From CAZEIW01 sp964512305 (GTDB taxonomy: Bacteria; Pseudomonadota; Gammaproteobacteria; Burkholderiales; Burkholderiaceae_F): 8,577 bases of DNA. The notes below the pieces were generated by a model. The model worked only from the letters and a program-made list of their open reading frames with translations. It did not search any database and had not been told where the DNA came from. A program made the position numbers and the translations under genes. Of the stretch, positions 1-5,961 are shown piece by piece (position 1 is the stretch's first letter; every line of letters begins with the position of its first letter). Location: assembly GCA_964512305.1 (NCBI GenBank), contig CAZEIW010000009.1:1-8577 (forward strand). The letters are read 5' to 3'.

Positions 1-89
1 CGGCGCCGGAAATTATCCATCCTCCCGGTTGAACCAACAACGGGGGATAGCCCACCTGCGCAAGTGCGGGAGCCCTGCATGCCGAGTCA

Positions 90-215
90 CCTTTCCATGA
101 ACCGTAGCTCCGAAGGGCGGCGGAGCAGGACGTTTGGCGCCGGCAGCCTCGGAACCGAAAAGCGGGAGGATCGGCTTCGAGGGGTGGCTGCGCCCCCCCT
201 CGAGCACCCCCCGCG
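90..215. repeat. Long direct repeat, left copy
   Basis: This segment recurs in the same orientation at 8452-8577. The copies match over 126 positions with a single difference (C at 110, T at 8472). The match breaks on the left at 89/8451, while on the right it reaches the window edge, so the true unit may be longer. Inside it, an 8-bp inverted repeat (177-184 with 196-203) could fold into a stem. No convincing gene lies in it: the short open frames on both strands are low-complexity and start or stop outside the repeat. It looks like a dispersed intergenic repeat of this genome. That it occurs elsewhere is inference, because only two copies are visible. Confidence 0.93.
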
Positions 216-285
216 GCATTCACGAGAGTCATTCTTGCTGGCACGCGGTTCATGGTCCGTGTGCAGCCGCCGCCGCGGCAGCGGG

Positions 286-305
286 CTCTCCCGCAAGCGG
301 GAGAG
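286..305. repeat. Perfect palindromic hairpin downstream of outer-membrane gene
   Basis: Arms CTCTCCCGC (286-294) and GCGGGAGAG (297-305) are exact reverse complements around AA. The hairpin sits 25 bp past the stop of the minus-strand gene ending at 331, so it could end that transcript or block 3' exonuclease. No T-run follows on the minus strand, so it is not a classical intrinsic terminator. From general knowledge, very similar CTCTCCCGC-AA-GCGGGAGAG elements are scattered between genes in many betaproteobacterial genomes, which makes a REP-like dispersed element the likelier reading. Confidence 0.6.
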
Positions 306-330
306 GGGAGTCAAGGGGGCGCGCGCGAAG

Positions 331-1173
331 CTAGCCGCCGAGCGGTATCGTAACGATCGCCTTGATCGTCCACCGATCGGTCTCGCTGTTGAGCCCTCGA
401 CCGACGCCGAAGTTCAGCACCCAGGGCTTGCGGTCGAGGTCGATCGCGAAGTAGAGCGTGTGGTCCTGCTCGGGCCCCGGGTTCGAGTCGGTCAGCGGGC
501 CGAGATCCGCGTAGTACTCCACCCCGACGCCCACGCCTTCGGCCACCGTGCGGGCGATCTTGGCCGACGGCGCGAAATCGGGGCTCCGATGGCGGTCGTT
601 GCCGGCAAGCGGAAACGCCAGCACCGGATTGACGGCGAGCAGCCAGTCGCGATCGTGCCATCCCAGGATGGGGCGCAGTTCGAAGCCGCGGCGCTCCTCT
701 TCGAAGCGGGCGCCGACCTGCGACAGTTCGCCGTTCAGTCCGGCAAACCATCCGTCACCGTCCTCCGGGGGTTTGACCGGCACCCACTTCAGCCGCAGCT
801 TCAAGCCCGCGAGGTATAGCGACCCGTTGGGTGCGCGCATTGCCGGCACATACAGGCCGGCCTCGAGCGAAGGGGTCAGGCCGTACGCGAATTCGGGCGT
901 CACGCGCAGGCCGTGGGCCGGCGTGATCTCGCCCGGATAGTCGGGCAGGCTGCGGCCGCTCGGTGTCGTGTTCACGTGCAGCTGCACGCTGAGTTCGCCC
1001 GGATCGTTCAGGTCGTCGACGTAGACCTGGATTTCATCGGGCAGCACGGCGCGCGCAAGCGGTGTTGCGGCGAGGAACACGAGGCCGGCCAGCGCCGGCA
1101 GGAACGATCCACGACGGCGCGCGGAAAGCGGAGCGAAGCGCGACGCGCGGATGCGCCGGTCCGGGTCATGCAT
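331..1173 (-). CDS. Predicted outer-membrane beta-barrel protein, function unknown
   Basis: A 280-residue exported protein. The ATG at 1173 has a good Shine-Dalgarno sequence (GAGGAG at 1179-1184, 5-nt spacing). The N-terminus has an Arg-rich stretch (residues 6-21), a hydrophobic core (about 24-40) and a likely signal peptidase I site after ARA, leaving VLPDEIQVYVDD. The rest shows alternating polar/hydrophobic strands with short turns, for example SLEAGLYVPA, LYLAGLKLRLKWVP, VGVEYYADLG, TLYFAIDL and WVLNFGVGRGL, ending in TIKAIVTIPL. This is typical of small outer-membrane barrels annotated as putative transporters or MetA-like phenol-pathway proteins. The C-terminal residue is Gly rather than the usual aromatic. 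It is separated by 167 bp from the flavin reductase gene upstream, so it probably has its own promoter. The membrane topology is fairly secure; the substrate is unknown. Confidence 0.82.
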   Translation of the reverse strand: MHDPDRRIRASRFAPLSARRRGSFLPALAGLVFLAATPLARAVLPDEIQVYVDDLNDPGELSVQLHVNTTPSGRSLPDYPGEITPAHGLRVTPEFAYGLTPSLEAGLYVPAMRAPNGSLYLAGLKLRLKWVPVKPPEDGDGWFAGLNGELSQVGARFEEERRGFELRPILGWHDRDWLLAVNPVLAFPLAGNDRHRSPDFAPSAKIARTVAEGVGVGVEYYADLGPLTDSNPGPEQDHTLYFAIDLDRKPWVLNFGVGRGLNSETDRWTIKAIVTIPLGG

Positions 1174-1215
1174 GCGTACTCCTCGTCGATGGCCAGCCGG
1201 GCCGGCGCGGCCGGC

Positions 1216-1243
1216 AGTCTAGACCGGAGCGGGGCTGTCACAA
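1216..1243 (-). promoter_or_regulatory. Candidate sigma-70 promoter for the outer-membrane gene
   Basis: On the minus strand TTGTGA (1238-1243) is followed after 16 bp by TAGACT (1216-1221), each matching four of six consensus bases. It lies about 45-70 bp upstream of the ATG at 1173, in a locally AT-richer patch of an otherwise GC-rich gap. Found by eye only. Confidence 0.3.
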
Positions 1244-1317
1244 AGAGGAATATCGACAACTTGTTAAGGTTCGCCGGCTGCCGCTTTCTTGCGAGCCACG
1301 ACAGGTGTCGCCGCCGT

Positions 1318-1341
1318 GCGCGACGCAGCGGCTGCGTGCGC
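1318..1341 (-). terminator. Hairpin just after the flavin reductase stop
   Basis: Arms ACGCAGC (1323-1329) and GCTGCGT (1331-1337) are perfect reverse complements around one G. GCGC on each outer side can extend the stem with one bulge. It begins right at the stop codon of the minus-strand flavin reductase gene (TAG at 1341-1343). No T-run follows, so factor-independent termination is uncertain. Confidence 0.35.
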
Positions 1342-1892
1342 TAGGCCTCGGGCTCCGCGTCCGGCCCCGGCTCCCAAAGCAACTCCGGGTGCTCGGCGGC
1401 ATCGAGCGAGGCGAAGCGGCCGTAGACGCCATGCGCGTACAGAAGCGGCCGCCGGCGCGCGGTGCTGACGCGCGCGGCCTGGATCTCACCGAAGAAGATG
1501 CCGTGCGTGGCGGCCTCGACCGCCTGCACCAGGCGGCAGTCGAAGCCGACCAGCGCGCTATCGAGCACCGGGGCACCCGTCTCGAGGCGGCCCCAGAGTC
1601 CCAGGTCGAAACGGGCCGGCCCGCCGATTCCGCCCGAGAAACGGCCGGCCAGTTCCCGGTCGTCGAAGGACAGCACGTTGACGGCGAAGATGCCCGCCGC
1701 GCGGATCGCCGCATACGAGGCGCTGCGCCGGTTGACGCAGCAAAGAAGGGTCGGTGGGCTGGCGGAGACCGAGCACACGGCGGTGGCGGTGAGCCCGCTG
1801 CGCGTTCCGTCCGGTTGCGCCGTCGTGATCAGGCATACGTGCCCGGCAAGGTGGCGCATGCCGGCCTTGAAGGACTCTCTGTCGATGGCCAT
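1341..1892 (-). CDS. Flavin reductase-like FMN-binding protein
   Basis: A 183-residue protein of the flavin reductase (HpaC/DIM6-NTAB split-barrel) family. Such proteins use NAD(P)H to reduce FMN or FAD, often for a partner monooxygenase, and some bind FMN in other roles. The segment at residues 28-60 (DGTRSGLTATAVCSVSASPP, then LLCCVNRRSASY) is the typical flavin-binding signature. It is followed by FAVNVLSFDDRELAGRFSG (69-87), a central SALVGFDCRLV segment, HGIFFGEI, and the C-terminal LLYAHGVYGRF (150-160). Length fits the family. I chose the ATG at 1892 because the family match begins almost immediately after it; the frame stays open to 2114, but that extension is Arg/Pro-rich and unlike the family. 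The Shine-Dalgarno is weak (GGACC region). No monooxygenase lies nearby, so the partner is unknown. The peroxiredoxin upstream is 205 bp away and probably transcribed separately. Confidence 0.87.
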   Translation of the reverse strand: MAIDRESFKAGMRHLAGHVCLITTAQPDGTRSGLTATAVCSVSASPPTLLCCVNRRSASYAAIRAAGIFAVNVLSFDDRELAGRFSGGIGGPARFDLGLWGRLETGAPVLDSALVGFDCRLVQAVEAATHGIFFGEIQAARVSTARRRPLLYAHGVYGRFASLDAAEHPELLWEPGPDAEPEA

Positions 1893-1985
1893 GCACAGGT
1901 CCGTTCGGGTCGGTGCCGGACGTGCCGGCGCCGCAAGACCGCATAGTACGTGCGATCGTATGCCGCGCTCGGAGCGCCGGATCGT

Positions 1986-2002
1986 CCCACCGACGCGGTG
2001 GG
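1986..2002. repeat. Perfect 7-bp hairpin between peroxiredoxin and flavin reductase
   Basis: CCCACCG (1986-1992) and CGGTGGG (1996-2002) are exact reverse complements around ACG. The hairpin lies about 95 bp upstream of the flavin reductase start, so it could be a leader structure, an operator or a second terminator for the peroxiredoxin transcript. No T-run accompanies it. A -10-like TACTAT occurs closer to the gene on the minus strand, without a convincing -35. Confidence 0.4.
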
Positions 2003-2065
2003 GCGACCGGGGCTGTACTCGGCGGCGCGGTGGATTGTGCGTGGTGACGAGAAGGTAGCGGGCGA

Positions 2066-2086
2066 TCCCCGGGCTGGGCCCGGGGA
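2066..2086 (-). terminator. Strong hairpin after peroxiredoxin gene, likely terminator
   Basis: TCCCCGGGC (2066-2074) and GCCCGGGGA (2078-2086) form a perfect 9-bp stem with a 3-nt loop. It starts 11 bp past the stop of the minus-strand peroxiredoxin gene (ends at 2098). Position and strength fit transcript termination or 3'-end protection, but no U-tract follows, as is common in GC-rich genomes. Confidence 0.5.
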
Positions 2087-2097
2087 CGCGCCCCCGG

Positions 2098-2751
2098 CTA
2101 CTTCGGCTGCGCAACGACGCGCAGGTATGGCTTCAGCGTCTTGAACCCCTGCGGGAACCGCTTGTTCGCCTCGTCGTTGCTGACCGAGGTCGGGATGATC
2201 ACGTCCTGGCCGGGCTTCCAGTTCACCGGCGTCGCGAGACCGAACTTGGCATTGAGTTGCAGCGCGTCGAGCAGCCGCAGCACCTCGTCGAAATTGCGCC
2301 CGGCGCTCATCGGGTACACCAGCATCGCCTTGACCTTCTTGTCGGGCCCGATGATGAACACCGAGCGCACGGTCGCGTTGTCGACCGCCGTGCGCGGGCC
2401 GCTGCTGGCATTCGGATGGATCATGTCGTACAGCTTTGCCACGACGAGGTCGGAGTCGCCGATCAGCGGGTAGTTGACCGCGTGGCCCTGGGTCTCCTCG
2501 ATGTCGCTGACCCACGCCTTGTGATCGCGCACAGGATCGACGCTCAAGCCGATGATGCGGGTGTTGCGCCGGTCGAACTCGGCTTTCAACCCGGCCATGT
2601 AGCCGAGCTCGGTCGTGCAGACCGGCGTGAAGTCCTTGGGATGCGAGAACAGGATCGCCCACCGGTCGCCGATCCACGAGTGAAAGTCGATCGGTCCTTC
2701 GGTGGTCTCGGCCTTGAAGTTCGGGGCCTCGTCGCCAATTCGGATCGTCAT
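2098..2751 (-). CDS. 1-Cys peroxiredoxin (Prx6 / AhpC-TSA family)
   Basis: A 217-residue cytoplasmic thiol peroxidase that reduces H2O2 and organic hydroperoxides. The peroxidatic site is clear: PKDFTPVCTTE at 38-48, with Pro38, Thr42 and peroxidatic Cys45. The partner Arg is Arg129 in NATVRSVFIIGPDKKVKAM. Cys45 is the only cysteine in the protein, so there is no internal resolving cysteine. Together with the long C-terminal domain (VNWKPGQDVIIPTSVSNDEA) this places it in the Prx6 group, whose length it matches. The ATG at 2751 has a good Shine-Dalgarno (AAGGAG at 2759-2764). Upstream lie a promoter-like element and a dyad (2811-2833); downstream a strong hairpin. It probably forms its own transcription unit. 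What recycles the oxidised cysteine is not shown by the neighbours; the flavin reductase next door is not a known peroxiredoxin partner. Confidence 0.96.
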   Translation of the reverse strand: MTIRIGDEAPNFKAETTEGPIDFHSWIGDRWAILFSHPKDFTPVCTTELGYMAGLKAEFDRRNTRIIGLSVDPVRDHKAWVSDIEETQGHAVNYPLIGDSDLVVAKLYDMIHPNASSGPRTAVDNATVRSVFIIGPDKKVKAMLVYPMSAGRNFDEVLRLLDALQLNAKFGLATPVNWKPGQDVIIPTSVSNDEANKRFPQGFKTLKPYLRVVAQPK

Positions 2752-2780
2752 GATCGAACTCCTTGCGCTCTGGGATTGCG

Positions 2781-2810
2781 ATGTTAGGCGCGCCGCAATG
2801 GCGCGCGCAA
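2781..2810 (-). promoter_or_regulatory. Candidate peroxiredoxin promoter containing a hairpin spacer
   Basis: On the minus strand TTGCGC (2805-2810) precedes TAACAT (2781-2786) by 18 bp. The spacer is nearly filled by a perfect 7-bp inverted repeat (2788-2794 with 2800-2806, 5-nt loop). The -10 match is 4/6 and the -35 match only 3/6, the sort of weak -35 seen at activator-dependent promoters. The start codon is 30 bp below the -10. Assigned by eye only. Confidence 0.3.
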
Positions 2811-2833
2811 ATAACGCCTCGTTCTGACGTTAT
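2811..2833. promoter_or_regulatory. Dyad ATAACG-N11-CGTTAT upstream of peroxiredoxin
   Basis: ATAACG (2811-2816) and CGTTAT (2828-2833) are perfect inverted half-sites with centres 17 bp apart. They lie directly upstream of the candidate -35 of the peroxiredoxin gene, where an activator would bind. The patch is AT-richer than its surroundings. It does not match the four-part ATAG/CTAT OxyR pattern closely, so the regulator is unknown. Confidence 0.35.
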
Positions 2834-2868
2834 GTCCGCTTGGGGCTCATGGAGAAACGGGCGCGCGC

Positions 2869-2887
2869 CACCCGTCGACGACGGGTG
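2869..2887 (-). terminator. Hairpin after kup, likely terminator
   Basis: CACCCGTCG and CGACGGGTG flank a single A on the plus strand, forming a 7-bp stem with a 5-nt loop. It sits 13 bp past the stop of kup (minus strand, ends at 2900). A short pyrimidine-rich stretch with three T residues follows further along the minus strand. It probably separates kup from the peroxiredoxin unit. Confidence 0.4.
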
Positions 2888-2899
2888 CGCGTCCGCCCG

Positions 2900-4825
2900 T
2901 CAGATCTCGATCTGCGCGCCCAGCTCCGCGACGCGGTTGGTCGGCAGCTTGAAGAAGTCGGCCGGATCGGCCGCATTGCGGACCATCGCGGCGAACAGGC
3001 GCTCGCGCCAGTTCGTCATCCGGCCGCGGCCGACGCCGGGCACCAGCCGCTGGCGGCTGAGGAAATACGAGGTCTGCATCGGATCGAAGTCGAGCCCTTG
3101 CGCGCGGCACAGCGCAAGCGCCTTCGGCAGATCCGGCTCGTTCTTGAAGCCGAAGTGGACGTCGAGCTGATAGAAGCGGTTGCCCAGCGGCGTGACCCTG
3201 ACGCGCTCGTCGAACGGGATCCAGGGCACCTCGGCCACGTGGATGGTCAGGAACACGACCCGCTCGTGCAGCACCTTGTTGTGCAGCAGGTTGTGCATGA
3301 ACGCGCGCGGCGCGCCCTCGTGCTCGCCGCGCATGAAGATCGCCGTGCCTGGAACGCGCGCCGGCGGCGCCGCCATCAGCGAGTCGATCACCGCCTTCAG
3401 CGGCACGGCCTCCAGCTGCAGCCGCTCGCTCAGCAGCATGCGGCCCCGGCTCCACGTCAGCATGATGAACAGCACAACGGCGCCGACCGCGAGCGGGAAC
3501 CAGCCGCCCTGCGGGATCCGCAGCGTGTTGGCGGAGAAGAACGCAAGGTCCACGCAAAGGAAGAAGCCCGTGACCGCGACCGCGACGGCGAACGGATAGC
3601 GCCACCGGTGATGCACCACCTGGAAGGTGAGCAGCGTCGTGATCGCCATCGTTCCCGTCACCGCGATTCCGTAGGCCGCGGCGAGCGCGCTCGAGCTGCC
3701 GAACGCCAGCGTCACGCTCGCCACCAGCAGGTACTGGAGCCAGTTGACCGCGGGCAGGTAGACCTGGGCCGAGGTGGCCACCGATGTGTACACGATGTGC
3801 ATGCGGGGCAGGTAGCCCAGCTGGATCGCCTGCTTGACGAAGGAGAACGTGCCCGAGATCGTCGCCTGCGACGCGATCACGGTGGCGGCGGTCGCAAGCA
3901 CCACCATCGGAATCACGCCCCACTGCGGCACCAAGCGGTAGAACGGGTTGTCGGCGGCGGCCGGGTTGGCGAGCAGCAACGCGCCCTGCCCGAGGTAATT
4001 GAGCAGCAGCGAGGGGAAGACGAGCCAGAACCAGGCGACCCGGATCGCCCGCTTGCCGAAGTGACCGAGGTCGGCGTAGAGCGCCTCCGCGCCGGTGACC
4101 GCGAGCACGATCGCGCCCAGCGCCGCGAACGCGACCCAGCCGTTGCGCACCATGAAGTCGAGCGCGTTCACAGGGTTGAGCGCCAGCAGGATCCTCGGTT
4201 GCTGCATGATGCTCGCTGCGCCGGTCACGCCGATCACCGCGAACCAGAGCAGGAGCACCGGCCCGAAGAGGAAACCGATCCGCCCCGTGCCCGACTTCTG
4301 CACCATGTACAGGCCGGTCAGGATCGCGACCGCCAGCGGCACCGTGTAGGGCTTGAAGGCCGGCGTGGCGACCTCGACGCCCTCGACCGCGCTCAGCACC
4401 GAGATCGACGGCGTGATGATGCTGTCGCCGCAGAAGAGCGCCGCGCCGATCAGGCCGAGCAGGATCACCCAGCGGCGCTGGTGCGAGTCGCTGCCCACCG
4501 ACGAGGCCGCGAGCGCCGTCAGCGCCATGATGCCGCCCTCGCCGCGGTTGTCCGCGCGCATGATCAGGCCGACGTACTTGAGCGAGACGATGATCGTGAG
4601 CGCCCAGATCATCACGGACACGACGCCCAGCACGTTCGCCGGCACGATGGCGACGCCGTGCGACGGATTGAACGACTCCTGGACCGCGTAAAGCGGGCTG
4701 GTCCCGATGTCGCCGTAGACCACGCCGAGCGCTCCCAGCGCGAGACCCGCGAGCGCACCGGCCGGCCGGGTGGGATCGCTGCCGGCGCCGTGCTGCTGCC
4801 GCTGTTGCTTGAGGGAAGCGTCCAA
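2900..4825 (-). CDS. kup: Kup-type low-affinity K+ uptake transporter
   Basis: A 641-residue inner-membrane potassium transporter of the KUP/HAK/KT family, thought to work as a K+/H+ symporter. The family signature GVVYGDIGTSPLY lies at residues 34-46 in the first membrane helix. MRADNRGEGGIMAL follows, then the ITPSISVLSAVEGVEV segment, GAEALYADLGHFGKRAIRVAWF, NYLGQGALLL, and about 12 hydrophobic segments ending near residue 455. A soluble C-terminal domain includes RVPGTAIFM, HNLLHNKVLHERVVFLT, and the family-typical ending NRVAELGAQIEI. Length fits the bacterial family, so it is complete. The first codon at 4825 is TTG and no strong Shine-Dalgarno precedes it. No ATG in frame lies between it and the first conserved helix, so TTG is the best available start but is uncertain. 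It is flanked by a promoter-like element upstream and a hairpin downstream. Confidence 0.97.
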   Translation of the reverse strand: MDASLKQQRQQHGAGSDPTRPAGALAGLALGALGVVYGDIGTSPLYAVQESFNPSHGVAIVPANVLGVVSVMIWALTIIVSLKYVGLIMRADNRGEGGIMALTALAASSVGSDSHQRRWVILLGLIGAALFCGDSIITPSISVLSAVEGVEVATPAFKPYTVPLAVAILTGLYMVQKSGTGRIGFLFGPVLLLWFAVIGVTGAASIMQQPRILLALNPVNALDFMVRNGWVAFAALGAIVLAVTGAEALYADLGHFGKRAIRVAWFWLVFPSLLLNYLGQGALLLANPAAADNPFYRLVPQWGVIPMVVLATAATVIASQATISGTFSFVKQAIQLGYLPRMHIVYTSVATSAQVYLPAVNWLQYLLVASVTLAFGSSSALAAAYGIAVTGTMAITTLLTFQVVHHRWRYPFAVAVAVTGFFLCVDLAFFSANTLRIPQGGWFPLAVGAVVLFIMLTWSRGRMLLSERLQLEAVPLKAVIDSLMAAPPARVPGTAIFMRGEHEGAPRAFMHNLLHNKVLHERVVFLTIHVAEVPWIPFDERVRVTPLGNRFYQLDVHFGFKNEPDLPKALALCRAQGLDFDPMQTSYFLSRQRLVPGVGRGRMTNWRERLFAAMVRNAADPADFFKLPTNRVAELGAQIEI

Positions 4826-4861
4826 AGAGTGCCCGGCAATCCGTTTGTGCAGCGCGGCGCG

Positions 4862-4891
4862 ACGATACGCCGCCTGCCGTCAGCGTGCCAA
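4862..4891 (-). promoter_or_regulatory. Candidate sigma-70 promoter for kup
   Basis: On the minus strand TTGGCA (4886-4891) is followed after 18 bp by TATCGT (4862-4867), about 37 bp upstream of the presumed TTG start. The -35 matches 5/6 and the -10 matches 4/6. This is the best promoter-like pair seen in the 276-bp gap upstream of kup. Confidence 0.38.
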
Positions 4892-5054
4892 ATGGTACGC
4901 ATCGCGGGGCGGTTCGCGTTGGATTTTCGAGACAGGGCGCAGAGGGCGCGCGCCCGCGCCCCTTGGCAGGATTGAGGCTTCGTGGGGCCGGGGGAGGCGG
5001 TTACCGGATCGGCCGGGAGCCCCGACTTCCTTGGCGGACAGGTCGGGTCGATAC

Positions 5055-5077
5055 GGGGCGGGCCTTCGCGGCGCCCC
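5055..5077. terminator. GC-rich hairpin between the HAD-fold gene and kup
   Basis: GGGGCG (5055-5060) pairs with CGCCCC (5072-5077) around an 11-nt loop that can add two further pairs. It lies 25 bp past the stop of the minus-strand HAD-fold gene (ends at 5102). A second small stem lies between (CCGGG/GCCGG-type repeats around 5083-5098). No T-run is present, so termination is only suggested. Confidence 0.3.
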
Positions 5078-5101
5078 GCAGGCCGGGCTTGCCGGCCGGA
5101 C

Positions 5102-5587
5102 TTAAAGCAGCACGACGTCCAGTTCCTGCGTCATTCTTTGCCGGGCACGGGTCAGGTGGCTGGAAAGGTGCGCGCCGATCACCTCGTCGAACCCAAGCAC
5201 GGGATGGCACTGGATCAGATTCTCGCAGTACGGGACGAACCAGGCGGGGCGATCGTCCAGGGCCACCCATGGCGCGTCGCCCAGGTGATGCATCTGCAGC
5301 CAGCGAACGCATTCGGCGTGCCGCCGGTAGGGAACGAGCTGCGGCTCGACCGCGAATTCGCCGAAATTGGGGGTGATGCCCATGACGCGCCGGCGCAGCT
5401 GCTCGGGCAGCGGCGCCAGCAGCTCCGCGACCGGCCGCTGGTTGCGCCACGATGTCGACAGCACGACGCCGACCTCCGGAAATGCATCCAGCGAGCGCTC
5501 CAATCGCGGCGCGTTCTCGAACAGGCGCGCGCGGTCGGTGCAAGGGTCAGGATGCATCACACCGTCGTAATCGAGAAACAGAATCAC
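5102..5587 (-). CDS. Small HAD-fold protein (HAD domain related to RNA-repair 'SAK' type)
   Basis: A 161-residue protein with the motifs of a haloacid dehalogenase-fold hydrolase. Motif I is ILFLDYDGVMHP (Asp6 nucleophile, Asp8 acid/base). Motif II is VVLSTSWR (41-48, Ser44 or Thr45). The metal-binding acidic motif is WVALDDRPAWF (107-117, Asp111/Asp112). Arg88 or Arg89 may supply the basic residue. The minimal cap-less architecture with STSWR and LDDRP resembles small proteins I know as 'HAD domain in Swiss Army Knife RNA repair proteins', found as stand-alone genes in many proteobacteria; their substrate is unknown to me. The start is GTG at 5587, supported by GGAG 7 nt upstream and by the fold beginning immediately. 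The gap to kup is 276 bp, so no operon link is evident. Catalytic residues look intact and a phosphatase role is likely. Confidence 0.85.
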   Translation of the reverse strand: MILFLDYDGVMHPDPCTDRARLFENAPRLERSLDAFPEVGVVLSTSWRNQRPVAELLAPLPEQLRRRVMGITPNFGEFAVEPQLVPYRRHAECVRWLQMHHLGDAPWVALDDRPAWFVPYCENLIQCHPVLGFDEVIGAHLSSHLTRARQRMTQELDVVLL

Positions 5588-5961
5588 TCAAGGGCTCCGG
5601 AGGCGTGGCGCGGGCACAGGCCGGCGCATCCCCTCCTTTTCGGCACTTCCGATCGCGCTTTGAGTCACGCGGATCCGGCGAATTGGTGGGCAGTCGCCTG
5701 CCAGTTCGAATGTTCCGAAGCTTGCCTTATGCCGCGCTGATTGCGGATGTGCATTCGGCCTAACCGCCCCTGAATCCGTGACGCGCCTCGCCGAAGCAGG
5801 GGAGCGGGTGCGGCTTCGGCGGAGGCGGGCGGGGGCGGGAATTCCGTGGCCGAATCGCCCGATCTCGGCCGACCCCCGTGCAAGGATCGACGCGACAATT
5901 TCGGCGGGCGGCGATCCGCCCGCGATGCCGCATCCGACCGTCACGCCATCCGAAAGCTGTC
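5588..5961. other. Divergent regulatory region with a large inverted repeat
   Basis: These 374 bp separate the divergent starts of the HAD-fold gene (minus) and the GGDEF-EAL gene (plus). I see no credible gene. Contents are the Shine-Dalgarno of the HAD gene (GGAG on the minus strand at 5595-5598), a small 5-bp hairpin (5689-5702), an imperfect TTCGAA/TTCCGAA dyad near 5705-5720, and the large inverted repeat at 5784-5827. No convincing promoter hexamer pair stood out on either strand. An in-frame GTG at 5878 could extend the GGDEF-EAL protein by 28 residues, but the extension is basic and low-complexity and was not used. Confidence 0.6.
5784..5827. repeat. Large inverted repeat upstream of GGDEF-EAL gene
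   Basis: The left arm CGCCTCGCCGAAGC (5784-5797) pairs with the right arm GCTTCGGCGGAGGCG (5813-5827): 14 base pairs with one bulged G and a 15-nt purine-rich loop. It lies about 135 bp upstream of the plus-strand ATG at 5962. It could be a leader RNA structure, a terminator protecting the gene from read-through, or a dispersed palindromic element. Confidence 0.6.

Larger units (their letters stand above)
1..330. other. Non-coding region at the left edge
   Basis: No credible gene was found here. The open frames present are rich in Arg, Ser, Pro and Gly, run through the repeat, and resemble no family I know. The region holds the left direct repeat (90-215), a perfect hairpin (286-305), and a weaker hairpin with an AA loop at 55-70 (arms 55-61 and 64-70, two G-T wobbles). 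It lies downstream of the outer-membrane protein gene that ends at 331. Confidence 0.7.

Noticed and set aside
64..819. 251-residue plus-strand frame covering the left repeat and part of the outer-membrane gene
   Set aside because: It runs through a non-coding repeat and antisense to a gene with a signal peptide and good ribosome binding site. No motif is recognisable.
1062..1946. 294-residue plus-strand frame spanning the flavin reductase gene and the gap beside it
   Set aside because: It is antisense to the flavin reductase signature, crosses an intergenic region, and has a low-complexity product.
1893..2114. N-terminal extension of the flavin reductase frame to 2114
   Set aside because: It would add 74 Arg/Pro/Ser-rich residues unlike the family, running through a terminator-like hairpin and the likely promoter region.
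1341..2751. Functional peroxiredoxin-flavin reductase redox pair
   Set aside because: The genes are separated by 205 bp containing two hairpins, and this flavin reductase family is not known to recycle 1-Cys peroxiredoxins. Adjacency alone is too weak.
2811..2833. OxyR binding site at the peroxiredoxin dyad
   Set aside because: The dyad is a two-part ATAACG/CGTTAT element, and the four regularly spaced ATAG/CTAT quarters expected for OxyR are not evident.
2840..4975. 711-residue open frame on the plus strand opposite kup
   Set aside because: It lies almost entirely antisense to the unmistakable Kup gene. Its product is dominated by Arg, His, Asp and Glu with no recognisable fold, as expected for an antisense frame kept open by GC-rich codon bias.
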